Shown: positions 24,595 through 33,904, counted from the stretch's first letter. The stretch is 64,000 bases of DNA from CAVTSA01 sp963790575 (GCA_963790575.1 CAWBPD010000005.1:75763-139762), one strand, 5' to 3'. Made by a program: numbers and translations. The notes: a model not told the origin generated them from the sequence alone.

Positions 24595-25800
24595 GTGAAC
24601 GCGGTCATCGCCGGCGCGCATGTCTTCGACGGAGAGGCTGACCGGCCACGCCTGAACCAGGCGGTCTGGGTCCGCGGGGGCCGGATCGCCGCCGTGGGCG
24701 TCGCCGACGACGTCTTGCGGGACGCGGCAGGCGCCACCGTCCTGGACGGCACCGGCGCGACGCTCTTGCCCGGGTTGATCAACATGCACGTGCACCTCGA
24801 CCTGTCGCTGCCCGGCGACCTGGAGGCGATCGCGCGCCTGAACTCGGCCGAGCGGGCGCTCCACATGGCGGGCGAGGCAAGAGCGACGCTGCGCGCGGGC
24901 GTCACCACCGCGCGCCTGGTCGGCAGCGGCGCGCACGTCGACCTGGCTCTCAAGCGGGCGGTCGAGCGGGGCCAGGTGGAAGGTCCCCGGATCTACACCG
25001 CGGGCCAGCTCCTGTGCTGCACCGGTGGCCATGGCTGGAGCGAGGGACGAGAGGCCGACGGAGCCGCCGGCTTTGCAGAGGCGGTGCGGGAGCAGATCCG
25101 GGCGGGGGCGGACCTCATCAAGGTCGCGATCTCAGGCGGCATGGCGGGCGAGCATGAGACCCAGGCCACCCCACAGCTGCGCGACGACGAGTTGGAGGCG
25201 GTCCTGGAGGTGAGCCACGCCTGGGGCCGCAAGGTGACCGCCCACGCGGGGCCGGCCGGTCCCATCGAGCACGCGGTGCGGATGGGGCTGGACGGGGTCG
25301 AGCACGGGTACCAGCTGACCGACCAGACATGCCGGCTCCTGGTCGAGCACGGCGTCACGTATGTCCCCACCATCGTGGTCACCCGCTGCCGGGAATTCTT
25401 CGACCGCCACCACGTGCCCTCCTGGATGCGCGAGCGCGCGCTGAGCGCCGGCCCCCGGCACTGGGAGAGCCTGCGCACGGCCATCCGCCACGGCGTTGCG
25501 ATCGCGATGGGGAGCGACATGCCGCCGGCGGCCGACTTCGATGGCACCTCGGCGACGGTGAGGGAGATGGAGTTCATGGAGGAGGCGGGCATGACGCCGG
25601 CCCAGGTGCTGCGCGCCGCCACGTCGGTACCGGCGGCCTGGCTGGGCCTCGGGGATCGGTTGGGGCGGGTGCGCGAGGGCTTCCTGGCCGACCTCCTGCT
25701 GGTGGGCGGCGATCCGCTGCGCTCGGTGTCCGCGCTCCGCGACCTGCGCCTGGTGATCCAACAGGGCGAGGTCCGGTTCGACCGGTCGGCCACCGCATGA
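24595..25800 (+). CDS. Metal-dependent amidohydrolase (imidazolonepropionase/prolidase-like)
   Basis: A 401-residue amidohydrolase-superfamily enzyme. LLPGLINMHVHLDLSL carries the HxH pair. LIKVAISGGMAG supplies the metal-bridging Lys. KVTAHAGPAGPIEHAVRMG and DGVEHGY hold the next histidines, and AIAMGSDMPP the aspartate. ADLLLVGGDPLRSVSAL is the closing beta-sandwich. The arrangement matches the Xaa-Pro dipeptidase/imidazolonepropionase-like group; the substrate is not predictable. I chose GTG 24595 because the ORF extension upstream overlaps the divergent TIGR04076 gene. Confidence 0.87.
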   Translation: MNAVIAGAHVFDGEADRPRLNQAVWVRGGRIAAVGVADDVLRDAAGATVLDGTGATLLPGLINMHVHLDLSLPGDLEAIARLNSAERALHMAGEARATLRAGVTTARLVGSGAHVDLALKRAVERGQVEGPRIYTAGQLLCCTGGHGWSEGREADGAAGFAEAVREQIRAGADLIKVAISGGMAGEHETQATPQLRDDELEAVLEVSHAWGRKVTAHAGPAGPIEHAVRMGLDGVEHGYQLTDQTCRLLVEHGVTYVPTIVVTRCREFFDRHHVPSWMRERALSAGPRHWESLRTAIRHGVAIAMGSDMPPAADFDGTSATVREMEFMEEAGMTPAQVLRAATSVPAAWLGLGDRLGRVREGFLADLLLVGGDPLRSVSALRDLRLVIQQGEVRFDRSATA

Positions 25801-25806
25801 CCGCCG

Positions 25807-25860
25807 TTTCTCCACACTCCGGCCCTACGCGGGAGTCGGTAGGCCCGGAATGTAGAGAAA
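25807..25860. repeat. Repeat family C, 54-bp imperfect palindrome
   Basis: TTTCTC at the left pairs with GAGAAA at the right; inner arms TCCGG-C-CCTAC and GTAGG-C-CCGGA extend the stem to about 22 bp. It fills the gap between the convergent amidohydrolase and lon genes. The inner half is shared with the palindrome at 46800-46857. Confidence 0.85.
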
Positions 25861-25868
25861 GGTTCGCC

Positions 25869-28244
25869 TCAGGCGGCAGGCGGCGCGGCGACGGCGGTCA
25901 GGTCGGGGATCGCCTCCCGCAGCACGGTGCCCACGTCCTCGACCAACACGATCTCCAGCCGCTCACGCAGCTCCGCCGGCAGGTCGTCCAGGTCGGCCTC
26001 GTTGTCCCGCGGCACCAGCACCCGGCGGATCCCCGCCCGGTTGGCGGCGAGGAGCTTCTCCTTCAAGCCGCCGATCGGGAGCACCCGCCCGCGCAGCGTG
26101 ATCTCACCCGTCATGGCCAGATCGGCCCGCACCGGCCGCCCGGTCAGCACCGAGGTGATCGCGGTCAGCATGGTGACGCCGGCCGAGGGCCCCTCCTTGC
26201 GGATGGCGCCGGCGGGCACGTGCACGTGGACGTCCTGCTGGTCCAGGGTCTCGCGCGAGATCTCGAACTCGTCGGCGTGCGCCTTGAGGTAGGAGAGGGC
26301 GGCGTTCGCCGACTCCTTCATGACGTCGCCCAGCTGCCCGGTCAGCTGGAGGCGACCGTTGCCCGGCATCCGGGTCGCCTCCACGAACACGATGTCCCCG
26401 CCCACCGGCGACCAGGTGAGGCCGGTCGCGATGCCGGGGCTGGATTCCCGCTCGGCTCGCTCCAGGTGGAAGCGCCGGGTCCCCAACGCCTCGCGGATCC
26501 GCGCTCGGTCGATCCGGACCGGCGGCTCGACCTCACCGGCGGCGATTCCCGACGCGGAACGCCGCAGCACCCCGGCCAGCTCCCGCTCCAGGTTCCGCAC
26601 GCCGGCCTCCCGAGTGTACTCGCGGATCACGACCCGGATCATCCGCTCCGGAATCCGGACCTCGCTGCGGCGCAGTCCTTGCGCGGCGGTCTGCTTGGGG
26701 ATCAGGAAGCGGCGGGCGATCTGAACCTTCTCGTCCTCGGTGTAGCCGGCCAGCTGCAGCACCTCGAGCCGGTCGCGGAGCGCGTCCGGCACCGTCTCCA
26801 GCGTGTTCGCGGTGCAGATGAACATGACGCGCGAGAGGTCGAAGGGGATGTCAAGGTAGTTGTCCCGGAACTCCCGGTTCTGCTCCGGGTCCAGTACCTC
26901 GAGCAGTGCCGAGGAGGGATCGCCGCGCCAGTCCGCCGCCAGCTTGTCGATCTCGTCGAGCATGAAGACTGGGTCGTTGGACTCGGCGCGCCGAATGGCC
27001 TGGATGATGCGGCCTGGCATGGCGCCGATGTAGGTCCGGCGATGGCCGCGGATTTCCGCCTCGTCGTGGACCCCGCCCAGCGAAGCCCGGGCGAAGGTGC
27101 GCCGCATCGCGCGCGCGATCGACTGCCCCAGGGAGGTCTTGCCCACACCGGGCGGGCCCACGAAGCAGAGGATCGGTTCCCGGTGGGGGCCGTCGAGGCC
27201 GCGGTCCGATCGCAGCCGCCGGACCGCCAGGTGCTCGACGATGCGCTGCTTGATCTTCTCCAACGCCCAGTGGTCGTGGTCGAGGACACGCCGTGCGCGC
27301 GCCACATCGAGCTCACCCGCGGTCGACCGCTGCCAGGGCAGGCTGCAGAGGATCTCCAGATAGGTGCGGACGATCGACGACTCCGGGGAGGCGGACGGGA
27401 TGCGCTCCAGGCGGGCCAGCTCCCGGTCCGCCTCGCGGCGTGCCTCGCCCGTCATGCCCGACGCGTCGACCTGGGCGCGCAGCTCGGCGATCTCGGCCGC
27501 TTCCTGATCGACCTCCCCCAGCTCGCGTGCGATCGCCCGCTGCTGCTCGCGGAGGAAGTACTCGCGCTGCGAGCGACCGATCGACTCCTCGGCCTGTGAC
27601 TGGATGCGGCGGCCCACCTCCAGGACCTCCAGCTCGTGGGCCATCAGGGAGAGCAAGAGCCTCAGCTTGTCACGCCCGGTGTCCAGCTCCAGTACCTCCT
27701 GGCGCTGCTCCAGGGTCAGCCGCACGTGATGGGCGAGGAAGTAGGCGAGATGGATCTGGTCCTCGATCGCCATCGCCGTCGATAGGAGGTCGGCGGGGAG
27801 ATAGGGGGCCACCGCGACCAGCCGCTGGAAGGAGGCCTGGGCGCTCCGCGTCAGCGCCTCGGCGTCGATCGCCGGCCGGCCCTGCTCCGGCGTCTCGGGC
27901 AGCGGGCTCAGCTCGCAGCGCAGGTACGGCCGGTCCTGGCCGGCGGCGTGCAGCGAGATCCGCTCGATGCCCTGCACGGCGATCTGCACGGTGCCGTCCG
28001 GCATCTTCAGCAGGTGCTGGATCTGAACCTTGGTACCGACGTGGTGGATCTGGTCGAAGGCGGCGTCTTCCACCGTCTCGTCGTACTGGGCGGCGACCGC
28101 GATCACCCGCTCGTCGACGGGGAGGTCGTCGAGGAGCCGGAGGGAGCGGGGACGGCCGACCGCGAGGGGCACCAGGAGGTGCGGGAACACGACGGTGTTT
28201 TTCAGCGGCAGCACGGGCAGCGTACGGAGCTGGGGCTCGGTCAT
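25869..28244 (-). CDS. lon: ATP-dependent protease Lon
   Basis: A 791-residue LonA protease. The N-terminal domain begins LRTLPVLPLKNTVVFPHLLV. The AAA module has Walker A GPPGVGKTSLGQS, Walker B VFMLDEIDKLAADW and sensor CTANTLETVP. The C-terminal protease domain has VPAGAIRKEGPSAGVTML with the catalytic Ser, and IGGLKEKLLAANRAGI with the catalytic Lys. It degrades damaged and regulatory proteins in the cytoplasm. The start is ATG 28244, one base overlapping the stop of the upstream lipoprotein gene (TGATGA), so the two are likely co-translated. No CIRCE-type operator is visible. Confidence 0.97.
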   Translation of the reverse strand: MTEPQLRTLPVLPLKNTVVFPHLLVPLAVGRPRSLRLLDDLPVDERVIAVAAQYDETVEDAAFDQIHHVGTKVQIQHLLKMPDGTVQIAVQGIERISLHAAGQDRPYLRCELSPLPETPEQGRPAIDAEALTRSAQASFQRLVAVAPYLPADLLSTAMAIEDQIHLAYFLAHHVRLTLEQRQEVLELDTGRDKLRLLLSLMAHELEVLEVGRRIQSQAEESIGRSQREYFLREQQRAIARELGEVDQEAAEIAELRAQVDASGMTGEARREADRELARLERIPSASPESSIVRTYLEILCSLPWQRSTAGELDVARARRVLDHDHWALEKIKQRIVEHLAVRRLRSDRGLDGPHREPILCFVGPPGVGKTSLGQSIARAMRRTFARASLGGVHDEAEIRGHRRTYIGAMPGRIIQAIRRAESNDPVFMLDEIDKLAADWRGDPSSALLEVLDPEQNREFRDNYLDIPFDLSRVMFICTANTLETVPDALRDRLEVLQLAGYTEDEKVQIARRFLIPKQTAAQGLRRSEVRIPERMIRVVIREYTREAGVRNLERELAGVLRRSASGIAAGEVEPPVRIDRARIREALGTRRFHLERAERESSPGIATGLTWSPVGGDIVFVEATRMPGNGRLQLTGQLGDVMKESANAALSYLKAHADEFEISRETLDQQDVHVHVPAGAIRKEGPSAGVTMLTAITSVLTGRPVRADLAMTGEITLRGRVLPIGGLKEKLLAANRAGIRRVLVPRDNEADLDDLPAELRERLEIVLVEDVGTVLREAIPDLTAVAAPPAA

Positions 28245-29020
28245 CAGCTCGGGCTCGGACTCGGGCTGGGACTCGCGCTGGGGTTCGCGAACTGCGCGTT
28301 GACCGACGCCAGCAGCTGCAGGAAAAAGGTGGTGCTGGGCGTCGACTGCGGCTGCTGGAGGTCGATCAAGTACACGAGCGTTCCCAGCTTGCGCTCGATG
28401 AAGTACTCGGTGCCGCCGCCGTTGGTGAGGTAGACGAAGACCTGGGTCGGGATCCCGGCCAGGCTGATCGAGCTCTCGCTGCCGGTGTCCTCGGTGCCGG
28501 CCGACAGCGGCAGGTTGGGCAGTGCCGTGGCGGCGGCTGCGCTCTGGAGGTGCAGGCTCCCGCCCGCGGGATCGCCGGCGGGTGCGGTGAAGATGGCCGG
28601 GTTGCCCGACTGGACCGACCAGGTGGTCGGGTAGAGCATGGTCAGCGTCCCGCCCAGAGAGTAGCTGGTCATCGAACGGTTGATCACGTACTGGGGCGAG
28701 TCGACGATCCAGCCGTCGACGCTGTGGTGGCGGTCCCGCACATGCAGCCAGTCCTGGCCGCTCGCGTGCTCTTGTTCGACGGTCGACACCTTGGCCCCGC
28801 AGGCCAGCGTGTAGACGCGTTTGGCGGTGAGCGAGGGCTGCGAGTGCACCTGGAGGCCGAGCGCGGGGAGGATCCAGACCGACCCGTTGGAGGCCCGCGC
28901 CGGCCCCGGGGTCGCGGTCGGCGACGACCGGCGTGCGGAGGAGGCCGGGTTGCCCCCGCCGCCCGCGCTGGGCGCCGAGCAAGCCACCAGCAGGAGCGCG
29001 CACAGCATCGCCGGCGCCAC
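28244..29020 (-). CDS. Lipoprotein with SH3-like domain
   Basis: A secreted lipoprotein of about 258 residues. MLCALLLVACSAPSAGGGG is a hydrophobic core ending in a lipobox-like LVAC. A Ser/Pro linker follows, then an SH3b-like segment (WILPALGLQVHSQPSLTAKR, then VDGWIVDSPQYVI). A second domain contains LTMLYPTTWSVQSGNP, and the tail is Ser/Pro-repeat (SPSPSPSPS). The domain is probably exposed outside the membrane. The start is uncertain: GTG 29020 is given, but basic residues typical of a signal peptide lie upstream in frame, so a TTG near 29089 is possible. It is immediately upstream of lon. Confidence 0.72.
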   Translation of the reverse strand: MAPAMLCALLLVACSAPSAGGGGNPASSARRSSPTATPGPARASNGSVWILPALGLQVHSQPSLTAKRVYTLACGAKVSTVEQEHASGQDWLHVRDRHHSVDGWIVDSPQYVINRSMTSYSLGGTLTMLYPTTWSVQSGNPAIFTAPAGDPAGGSLHLQSAAAATALPNLPLSAGTEDTGSESSISLAGIPTQVFVYLTNGGGTEYFIERKLGTLVYLIDLQQPQSTPSTTFFLQLLASVNAQFANPSASPSPSPSPS

Positions 29021-29131
29021 CCGCCGCCACCGGCCGTTCGACGGCAGATGGGTGCTACGTGGGCCGGAGTGGCCCCCTTTCGCTAGCAAACGGGCCTCTC
29101 CCGGGCGCGTGGGGCCATCACGGCGGGACCG

Positions 29132-29168
29132 TATACTTTGGCCCACCCGACCCGACCTCCACGGGGAG
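29132..29168 (+). promoter_or_regulatory. glmU -10 box and ribosome binding site
   Basis: TATACT at 29132-29137 is the best -10 hexamer in the divergent region between the lipoprotein and glmU genes; no clear -35 is seen. GGGGAG at 29163-29168 lies six bases before TTG 29175 and decides the start of glmU. Confidence 0.5.
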
Positions 29169-29174
29169 TACCGC

Positions 29175-30575
29175 TTGCGTAATCGACCACTCTGGGCCGT
29201 CATCCTAGCTGCCGGGCAAGGGAGCCGGATGCATTCGAAGGTGCCCAAGGTGCTGCATCCGCTCGAGGGCCGGCCCATGATCGACCTGGTCCTCGATGCC
29301 TGCCTCGGCGCCGGCGCGCGGGAGGCGCTGGTGGTGGTCTCGCCGCAGTCCCCCGAGGTCGGCCGGCACGTGGAGGAGCGGGCGCGCATCATCGTGCAGG
29401 ACGCCGCGCGCGGCACCGGCGACGCCGTCGGCACCGTGTCCTCCGACCTCATCCGGGACAAGGACCTCTTGATCGTCCACGGTGACCAGCCACTGCTCCG
29501 ACCCCGGACGCTGGCCGCCCTGGTGGCCGCCCACCACGAGAGCAACGCGGTCGCCACCATCGCCTCCACCCACGCGCCCGGGCGGCCGGACGGACGCATC
29601 CTGCGCGACCCCTCAGGTCGCTTTCTGCGCATCGTCGAGCATCGAGACGCGACGCCGGCCGAGCGCGAGATCGCGGAGGTCAACGTCGGCGCCTACTGCG
29701 TCCGCGGGGCCTCGGTGGGGCCGGCGCTGGCCCGGCTCCGCCCCGACAACGCGCAGGGCGAGCTCTATCTCACCGACCTCTTTCCGCTGCTCGCCCATGT
29801 CCACGTCTTCCCGATCGCCGACCCGGAGGAGGCGACCGGGATCAACGACCGGGTGGAGCTGGCGCGAGCGGCCGCCATCCTGCGACGGCGACGGCTGGAA
29901 GACCTGATGCGCCATGGAGTCACCGTGGTGGACCCGGCGACCACCCTGGTCGAGCAGGAGGTGGAGATCGGCGAGGACACGGTCTTGGAGCCGGGAACCC
30001 TGATCCGCGGCCGGACCACGGTGGGTCGCGGCTGCCACCTCGGGCCCTTCACCGAGATCATCGATGCCACCATCGGGGAGGGGGTCACCGTCACCCACTC
30101 GTGGGTCAGCGGCGCGCGCATCGGCGATGGCTCCGACTGCGGCCCCTTCGCGAAGCTGCGGCCGGGCACCGACATCGGGCCCGGCGTCCACGTCGGGAGC
30201 TTCGCGGAGCTGGTCCGGACCCGGGTCGGCAGCGGCAGTGCCGTGCCCCACGTCTCCTACCTCGGCGACACCACCGTCGGAGAGCGGGTTAACGTGGCGG
30301 CGGGGACCATCACCGCCAACTACGATGGCATCAGCAAGAATCCGACCCGCATCGGAGATGACGTGTTCCTGGGCGTCGACACCATGTTGGTGGCGCCGGT
30401 CGAGGTGGGGCGGAGGGCCCGAACGGGAGCCGGGTCGGTGGTGACCCGGGATGTGCCGGAAGGAACCACGGTGGTAGGCATGCCGGCGCGCCGCGTCCGG
30501 CGCACGAACCCGGGTGCAACCCCGGGGGGTGGGCAGGCCGCGGACAAGAGTGGCGCGACGCCGGAGGAGCGGTGA
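29175..30575 (+). CDS. glmU: Bifunctional GlcNAc-1-P uridylyltransferase / GlcN-1-P acetyltransferase
   Basis: A 466-residue GlmU that makes UDP-GlcNAc for peptidoglycan. The N-terminal pyrophosphorylase has LAAGQGSRMHSKVPKVLHPL, ARGTGDAVG and HGDQPLLRP. The C-terminal left-handed beta-helix acetyltransferase has HLGPFTEI, PHVSYLGDTTVGERVNVAAG with the catalytic His, and TITANYDG. The start is TTG 29175, giving RNRPLWAVILAAG; the longer upstream frame reads through the divergent promoter. It overlaps prs at its 3' end; this glmU-prs order is widespread. Confidence 0.96.
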   Translation: MRNRPLWAVILAAGQGSRMHSKVPKVLHPLEGRPMIDLVLDACLGAGAREALVVVSPQSPEVGRHVEERARIIVQDAARGTGDAVGTVSSDLIRDKDLLIVHGDQPLLRPRTLAALVAAHHESNAVATIASTHAPGRPDGRILRDPSGRFLRIVEHRDATPAEREIAEVNVGAYCVRGASVGPALARLRPDNAQGELYLTDLFPLLAHVHVFPIADPEEATGINDRVELARAAAILRRRRLEDLMRHGVTVVDPATTLVEQEVEIGEDTVLEPGTLIRGRTTVGRGCHLGPFTEIIDATIGEGVTVTHSWVSGARIGDGSDCGPFAKLRPGTDIGPGVHVGSFAELVRTRVGSGSAVPHVSYLGDTTVGERVNVAAGTITANYDGISKNPTRIGDDVFLGVDTMLVAPVEVGRRARTGAGSVVTRDVPEGTTVVGMPARRVRRTNPGATPGGGQAADKSGATPEER

Positions 30576-31564
30576 TGATCGGGAGGGTCCAGACGGCGGT
30601 GGAGTTCGCGAGCGAGGACGTCTCTCCGTGGGGGGAGTTGAAGGTCGTGAGCGGCACCGCCAACCCCGAGCTGGCGGAGCGCATCGCGACCGGGATCGGG
30701 GTCCCGGTGACCGACTCCGGCATCCGCAGCTTCTCGGACACCGAGATCACCGCCAAGATCGGCGATTCCATGCGGGGTCACGACGTGTTCGTCGTGCAGC
30801 CCACCAGCCCTCCCGTCAACGAGCACCTGATGGAGCTCTTCATCCTGCTCGATGCGCTGCGGCGGGCCTCCGCGGGCCGCGTCACGGCGGTCGTCCCTTA
30901 CTACGCGTACGCCCGCAAGGAGCGGAAGTCCCAGCCGCGGGAGCCGATCTCGGCCAAGCTGATCGCCAACTTCATCCAGATCGCGGGCGCCGACCGCCTG
31001 CTCCTCCTCGACCTGCACGTGGACGCCATCGAGGGCTTCTTCGACGTGCCCACCGATCACCTGACCGCCCGCAAGATCCTGGCCGGCCATCTGGTGGAGC
31101 AGGGCCTCCACCGCTGCGCGGTGGTGGCGCCGGACGCCGGAGGCGCCAAGCGGGCGGAGTCGATGGCCACGCTGCTGGGCGCCCCCACCGTTTTCGTCTA
31201 CAAGGGCCGGCCTCGCGATGAGGTGTCCGAGGTCCTGGAGGTGGCCGGGGATGTCGAGGGCCGGGACTGCGTCGTGGTCGACGACATGGTGACCACCGGT
31301 GGCACCCTGATCGCGGTCGCCGACTCGCTGAAGAGGCGCGGCGCGCGGCGGGTGGTGGCCGCCGTGACGCATGCCTTGCTCACCGGGCACAGCTCGGAGC
31401 GCCTGGAAGCCTCGGGAATCGACGAGTTGGTGGTCACGGATTCGATCCCGGTGCCACCCGAGAAGCAGAGCCCGCGCATGACGGTCCTCAGCGTGGCGCC
31501 CCTGCTCGCGGAGGCGATCCTGCGCGTGCACCAGAATCGTAGTGTGAGCGCGCTGTTCCAGTGA
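30575..31564 (+). CDS. prs: Ribose-phosphate pyrophosphokinase
   Basis: A 329-residue PRPP synthase: ribose-5-phosphate + ATP gives PRPP + AMP, feeding nucleotide, His and Trp synthesis. LKVVSGTANPELAERIA is the N-terminus, FSDTEITAKIGDSMRGHDVF follows. DRLLLLDLHVDAIEGFFD holds the metal-binding site. VVAPDAGGAKRAESMA and CVVVDDMVTTGGTL are the PRPP signature. ATG 30575 follows GGAGGAG; GTG 30572 is an alternative. It is coupled to glmU. Confidence 0.95.
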   Translation: MIGRVQTAVEFASEDVSPWGELKVVSGTANPELAERIATGIGVPVTDSGIRSFSDTEITAKIGDSMRGHDVFVVQPTSPPVNEHLMELFILLDALRRASAGRVTAVVPYYAYARKERKSQPREPISAKLIANFIQIAGADRLLLLDLHVDAIEGFFDVPTDHLTARKILAGHLVEQGLHRCAVVAPDAGGAKRAESMATLLGAPTVFVYKGRPRDEVSEVLEVAGDVEGRDCVVVDDMVTTGGTLIAVADSLKRRGARRVVAAVTHALLTGHSSERLEASGIDELVVTDSIPVPPEKQSPRMTVLSVAPLLAEAILRVHQNRSVSALFQ

Positions 31565-31594
31565 TGACCGGCGCTGACAAACCTCCCCAACCCG

Positions 31595-31611
31595 GCGGGG
31601 CCTGGCCCCGC
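31595..31611 (+). terminator. GC stem-loop between prs and the CBS-domain gene
   Basis: GCGGGGC, loop CTG, GCCCCGC is a perfect 7-bp stem in the 70-base gap after prs. There is no U-tract; it could attenuate or only mark the transcript end. Confidence 0.4.
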
Positions 31612-31634
31612 AACCCCACGATGAAGAGCCCGCG

Positions 31635-32981
31635 ATGACCGATGCCGACTGGGGCCTGGTCGTCTTCCTTGTCGTGTGCATCCTGTTCGCCGCCACCGCC
31701 TCCGGCGTGGAGACGGCGATGACGTCCATCAACCGGTTCCGGCTCAGCCACCTGGTCGACGAAGGCCGCCGGGGCGCCGCCACGCTGCAGGGGCTGCGGA
31801 ACGACCCCAACCGCTTCCTCTCCACCATCCTGGTGGTGAACACGGCGGCTGTGATCTTCGCCTCCTTCGCGGTGACGTTGCTGACGGTGAACCTGATGCC
31901 GCCTCGGTGGGGGTTCGCCGGTCAGTTCCTGATCTCGCTGGTCTTCAGCATCCTGGCGTTGATCTTCGCCGAGGTGACGCCCAAGTCGCTGGCCATCCGC
32001 AGCGCGGAGCCGATCGCGCTGGTCGCGGCACGGCCGGTGGATGTCCTGAGCCGGGCGCTGCGCCCGGTGATCTGGTTCATCACGCTGGTCGCGCGGGCCG
32101 CCACCGCCGGCCGCGGCGCACCCCGCCCGTTCTTGACCGAGGACGAACTGTTGACACTGCTCAACGTCTCCGAGGAGCAGGGCGTCATCGAGGAGCAGGA
32201 GCGCGACATGATCAACCAGGTCATCGAGGCGGGAGACAAGCCGGTGCGCGAGGTGATGGTGCCCCGCACCGACATCGCCTCCGTCGACAAGAAGGCGACC
32301 TTGCAGGAGGTGGTGAGCGTGCTCAACGACACCGGGCACACCCGGCTTCCGATCCGGGACGGCGACGTGGACCGGATCGTGGGGCTGGTCCACATGAAGG
32401 ACCTGGCGGCTTTCCTCCTCCAACGCGATCCCGCCCAGCCGTTCAGGCTCGACGCGGTGCAGCGGCCGATGACGTACACGCCGCAGACCAAAAAGGTGAT
32501 GGAGCTCCTCCATGAGATGCAGGAAGAGCGCGTGCACATGAAGGTCGTGGTCGACGAGTACGGCGGAACCGCCGGCCTGGTCACCCTGGAGGACCTGCTG
32601 GAGCAGATCGTAGGCGAGATCCGGGACGAGTACGACCAGGAGGAGGAAGAGGAGTTCCGGATCCTCGATGAGCACACGGCCCAGGTCGACGGGCGTTATC
32701 CGATGGAGGACCTGAGCGAGGAGCTGCACCTGGGCATCCCGGAGAGCGACGACTACGACTCGGTGGGCGGCTACGTCCTCGACGTGCTGGGTGAGGTGCC
32801 GGACGGTGGGACCACCTTCGACGCCGGCGGCGTGCACTGGACGGTGACCCAGGTGGACGGCAACCGGGTGGTGCGGGTGACGCTCCACTCCGAGCATCCC
32901 TGGCCTGACGACACCCTGGTCGACGCCGGCCTCAAGGCGCCGCCTCCACGACCGCTGATCGAGAGCCCCGACCCGGAGTAG
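31635..32981 (+). CDS. Hemolysin family / CNNM-CBS-CorC_HlyC membrane protein
   Basis: A 448-residue protein with an N-terminal CNNM (DUF21) transmembrane domain starting WGLVVFLVVCILFAATASGVE-like sequence and containing SAEPIALVAARPV. A CBS pair follows at about residues 205-330 (VREVMVPRTDIASVDKKAT; MKVVVDEYGGTAGLVTLEDL). The C-terminal CorC_HlyC domain contains DDYDSVGGYVLDVLGEVP. The family is linked to Mg/Co efflux or to membrane homeostasis. The Arg-rich hemolysin name is historical. The start is ATG 31635. Repeat B follows the stop. Confidence 0.92.
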   Translation: MTDADWGLVVFLVVCILFAATASGVETAMTSINRFRLSHLVDEGRRGAATLQGLRNDPNRFLSTILVVNTAAVIFASFAVTLLTVNLMPPRWGFAGQFLISLVFSILALIFAEVTPKSLAIRSAEPIALVAARPVDVLSRALRPVIWFITLVARAATAGRGAPRPFLTEDELLTLLNVSEEQGVIEEQERDMINQVIEAGDKPVREVMVPRTDIASVDKKATLQEVVSVLNDTGHTRLPIRDGDVDRIVGLVHMKDLAAFLLQRDPAQPFRLDAVQRPMTYTPQTKKVMELLHEMQEERVHMKVVVDEYGGTAGLVTLEDLLEQIVGEIRDEYDQEEEEEFRILDEHTAQVDGRYPMEDLSEELHLGIPESDDYDSVGGYVLDVLGEVPDGGTTFDAGGVHWTVTQVDGNRVVRVTLHSEHPWPDDTLVDAGLKAPPPRPLIESPDPE

Positions 32982-33012
32982 GCGCCGCGCGGGGGCGCGA
33001 AACGGGCCCGGA

Positions 33013-33122
33013 GGTGCACTGTGCACCAACGGGGGTTATCGGGCTTGGGTTATCGGGCGGAGTTGGCGCCCGGACGTGCACCAACGCGGGTTATCCGGCG
33101 GGGTTGGGGCCCGGAGGTGCAC
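33013..33122. repeat. Repeat family B, inverted-orientation block
   Basis: Three copies of GTGCACC with the flanking unit CAACGSGGGTTATCSGG are arranged with about 42-64 base spacing, in the reverse orientation to the block at 3101-3183. The block starts with the near-palindrome GGTGCACTGTGCACC. It contains the probable recO start codon. Confidence 0.75.
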
Positions 33123-33893
33123 CATCGGGAGATCAGCACCTATCGCGACCAGGCGATCATCCTGCGCAGCCTGGACTACGGCGAGGCGGACCGCATCCTC
33201 ACCCTGCTCACCAAGGACCACGGCAAGGTGGGCGCCATCGCCAAAGGTGTGCGCCGCCAGCCGAGCCGGCTCGGCCCCGCGCTGCAGGTCTATCACCACG
33301 TCGACGTGCAGCTGGCTTCGGGCCACAACCTCGACGTTGTGACCCAGGCGGTGCCGGTGGCGGGCCCGCGGATGCCGGCCGATATCGAATGGACGGCGCG
33401 CGCCGCCGTGATCTGCGAGCTGGCCGACAGCACCAGCGAGGAGCGGCACCCGGAGCCGGACGTCTTCGCCCTCACGCGCGACGGCCTGGCCGAGCTGGCT
33501 CTGGAGCCGGAGCCGAGGCGGGCCACCGCGCGCTTTCTGATGGAGGTGCTGCTGCGTCTCGGGTACGGCCCGCGTCTCCGCGAGTGCGCGGGCTGCGAAC
33601 GCCCGCTGCCCGAGGCGCCGGCGGCGTTCTCACCGGAGGCGGGCGGCTTCCTCTGCTCCGACTGCGCCCGGCCCGGGACGCCGCTGGTGCCGGTGCGGGC
33701 GATCAAGGTCCTGCGGGTCCTGGAGGCGGGCGACATCGATCTCTACCGAAAGCTCAAACTGTCGGACGAGCTGCTCTCCTCGTTGGAGGACGTGCTCGAG
33801 GCGCAGTTGGAGTTCCACCTCGACCGGCAACTGCGCTCGCTGCGCTTCCTGCGTCAGATGCGGCGCGCGCAGCCGGCCCCCGACCGGACGTGA
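33117..33893 (+). CDS. recO: DNA repair protein RecO
   Basis: A 258-residue RecO of the RecFOR recombination pathway. The N-terminal OB fold starts TYRDQAIILRSLDYGEADRI and continues LLTKDHGKVGAIAKGVRR. A helical domain follows. The zinc-finger motif reads CAGCERPLPE and FLCSDCARPG (four cysteines intact). RecO binds ssDNA and SSB and loads RecA. The most likely start is GTG 33117, inside the last unit of repeat B with a GGAGG directly adjacent; no better start lies before the conserved YRDQAIIL. It is followed by glyS 11 bases on. Confidence 0.9.
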   Translation: MHHREISTYRDQAIILRSLDYGEADRILTLLTKDHGKVGAIAKGVRRQPSRLGPALQVYHHVDVQLASGHNLDVVTQAVPVAGPRMPADIEWTARAAVICELADSTSEERHPEPDVFALTRDGLAELALEPEPRRATARFLMEVLLRLGYGPRLRECAGCERPLPEAPAAFSPEAGGFLCSDCARPGTPLVPVRAIKVLRVLEAGDIDLYRKLKLSDELLSSLEDVLEAQLEFHLDRQLRSLRFLRQMRRAQPAPDRT

Positions 33894-33904
33894 AAGGACA
33901 GGAC

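Noticed and set aside
25329..27599. 756-codon plus-strand frame across lon
   Set aside because: Antisense shadow of lon; the composition is typical of the complement of GC-rich codons and lacks motifs.
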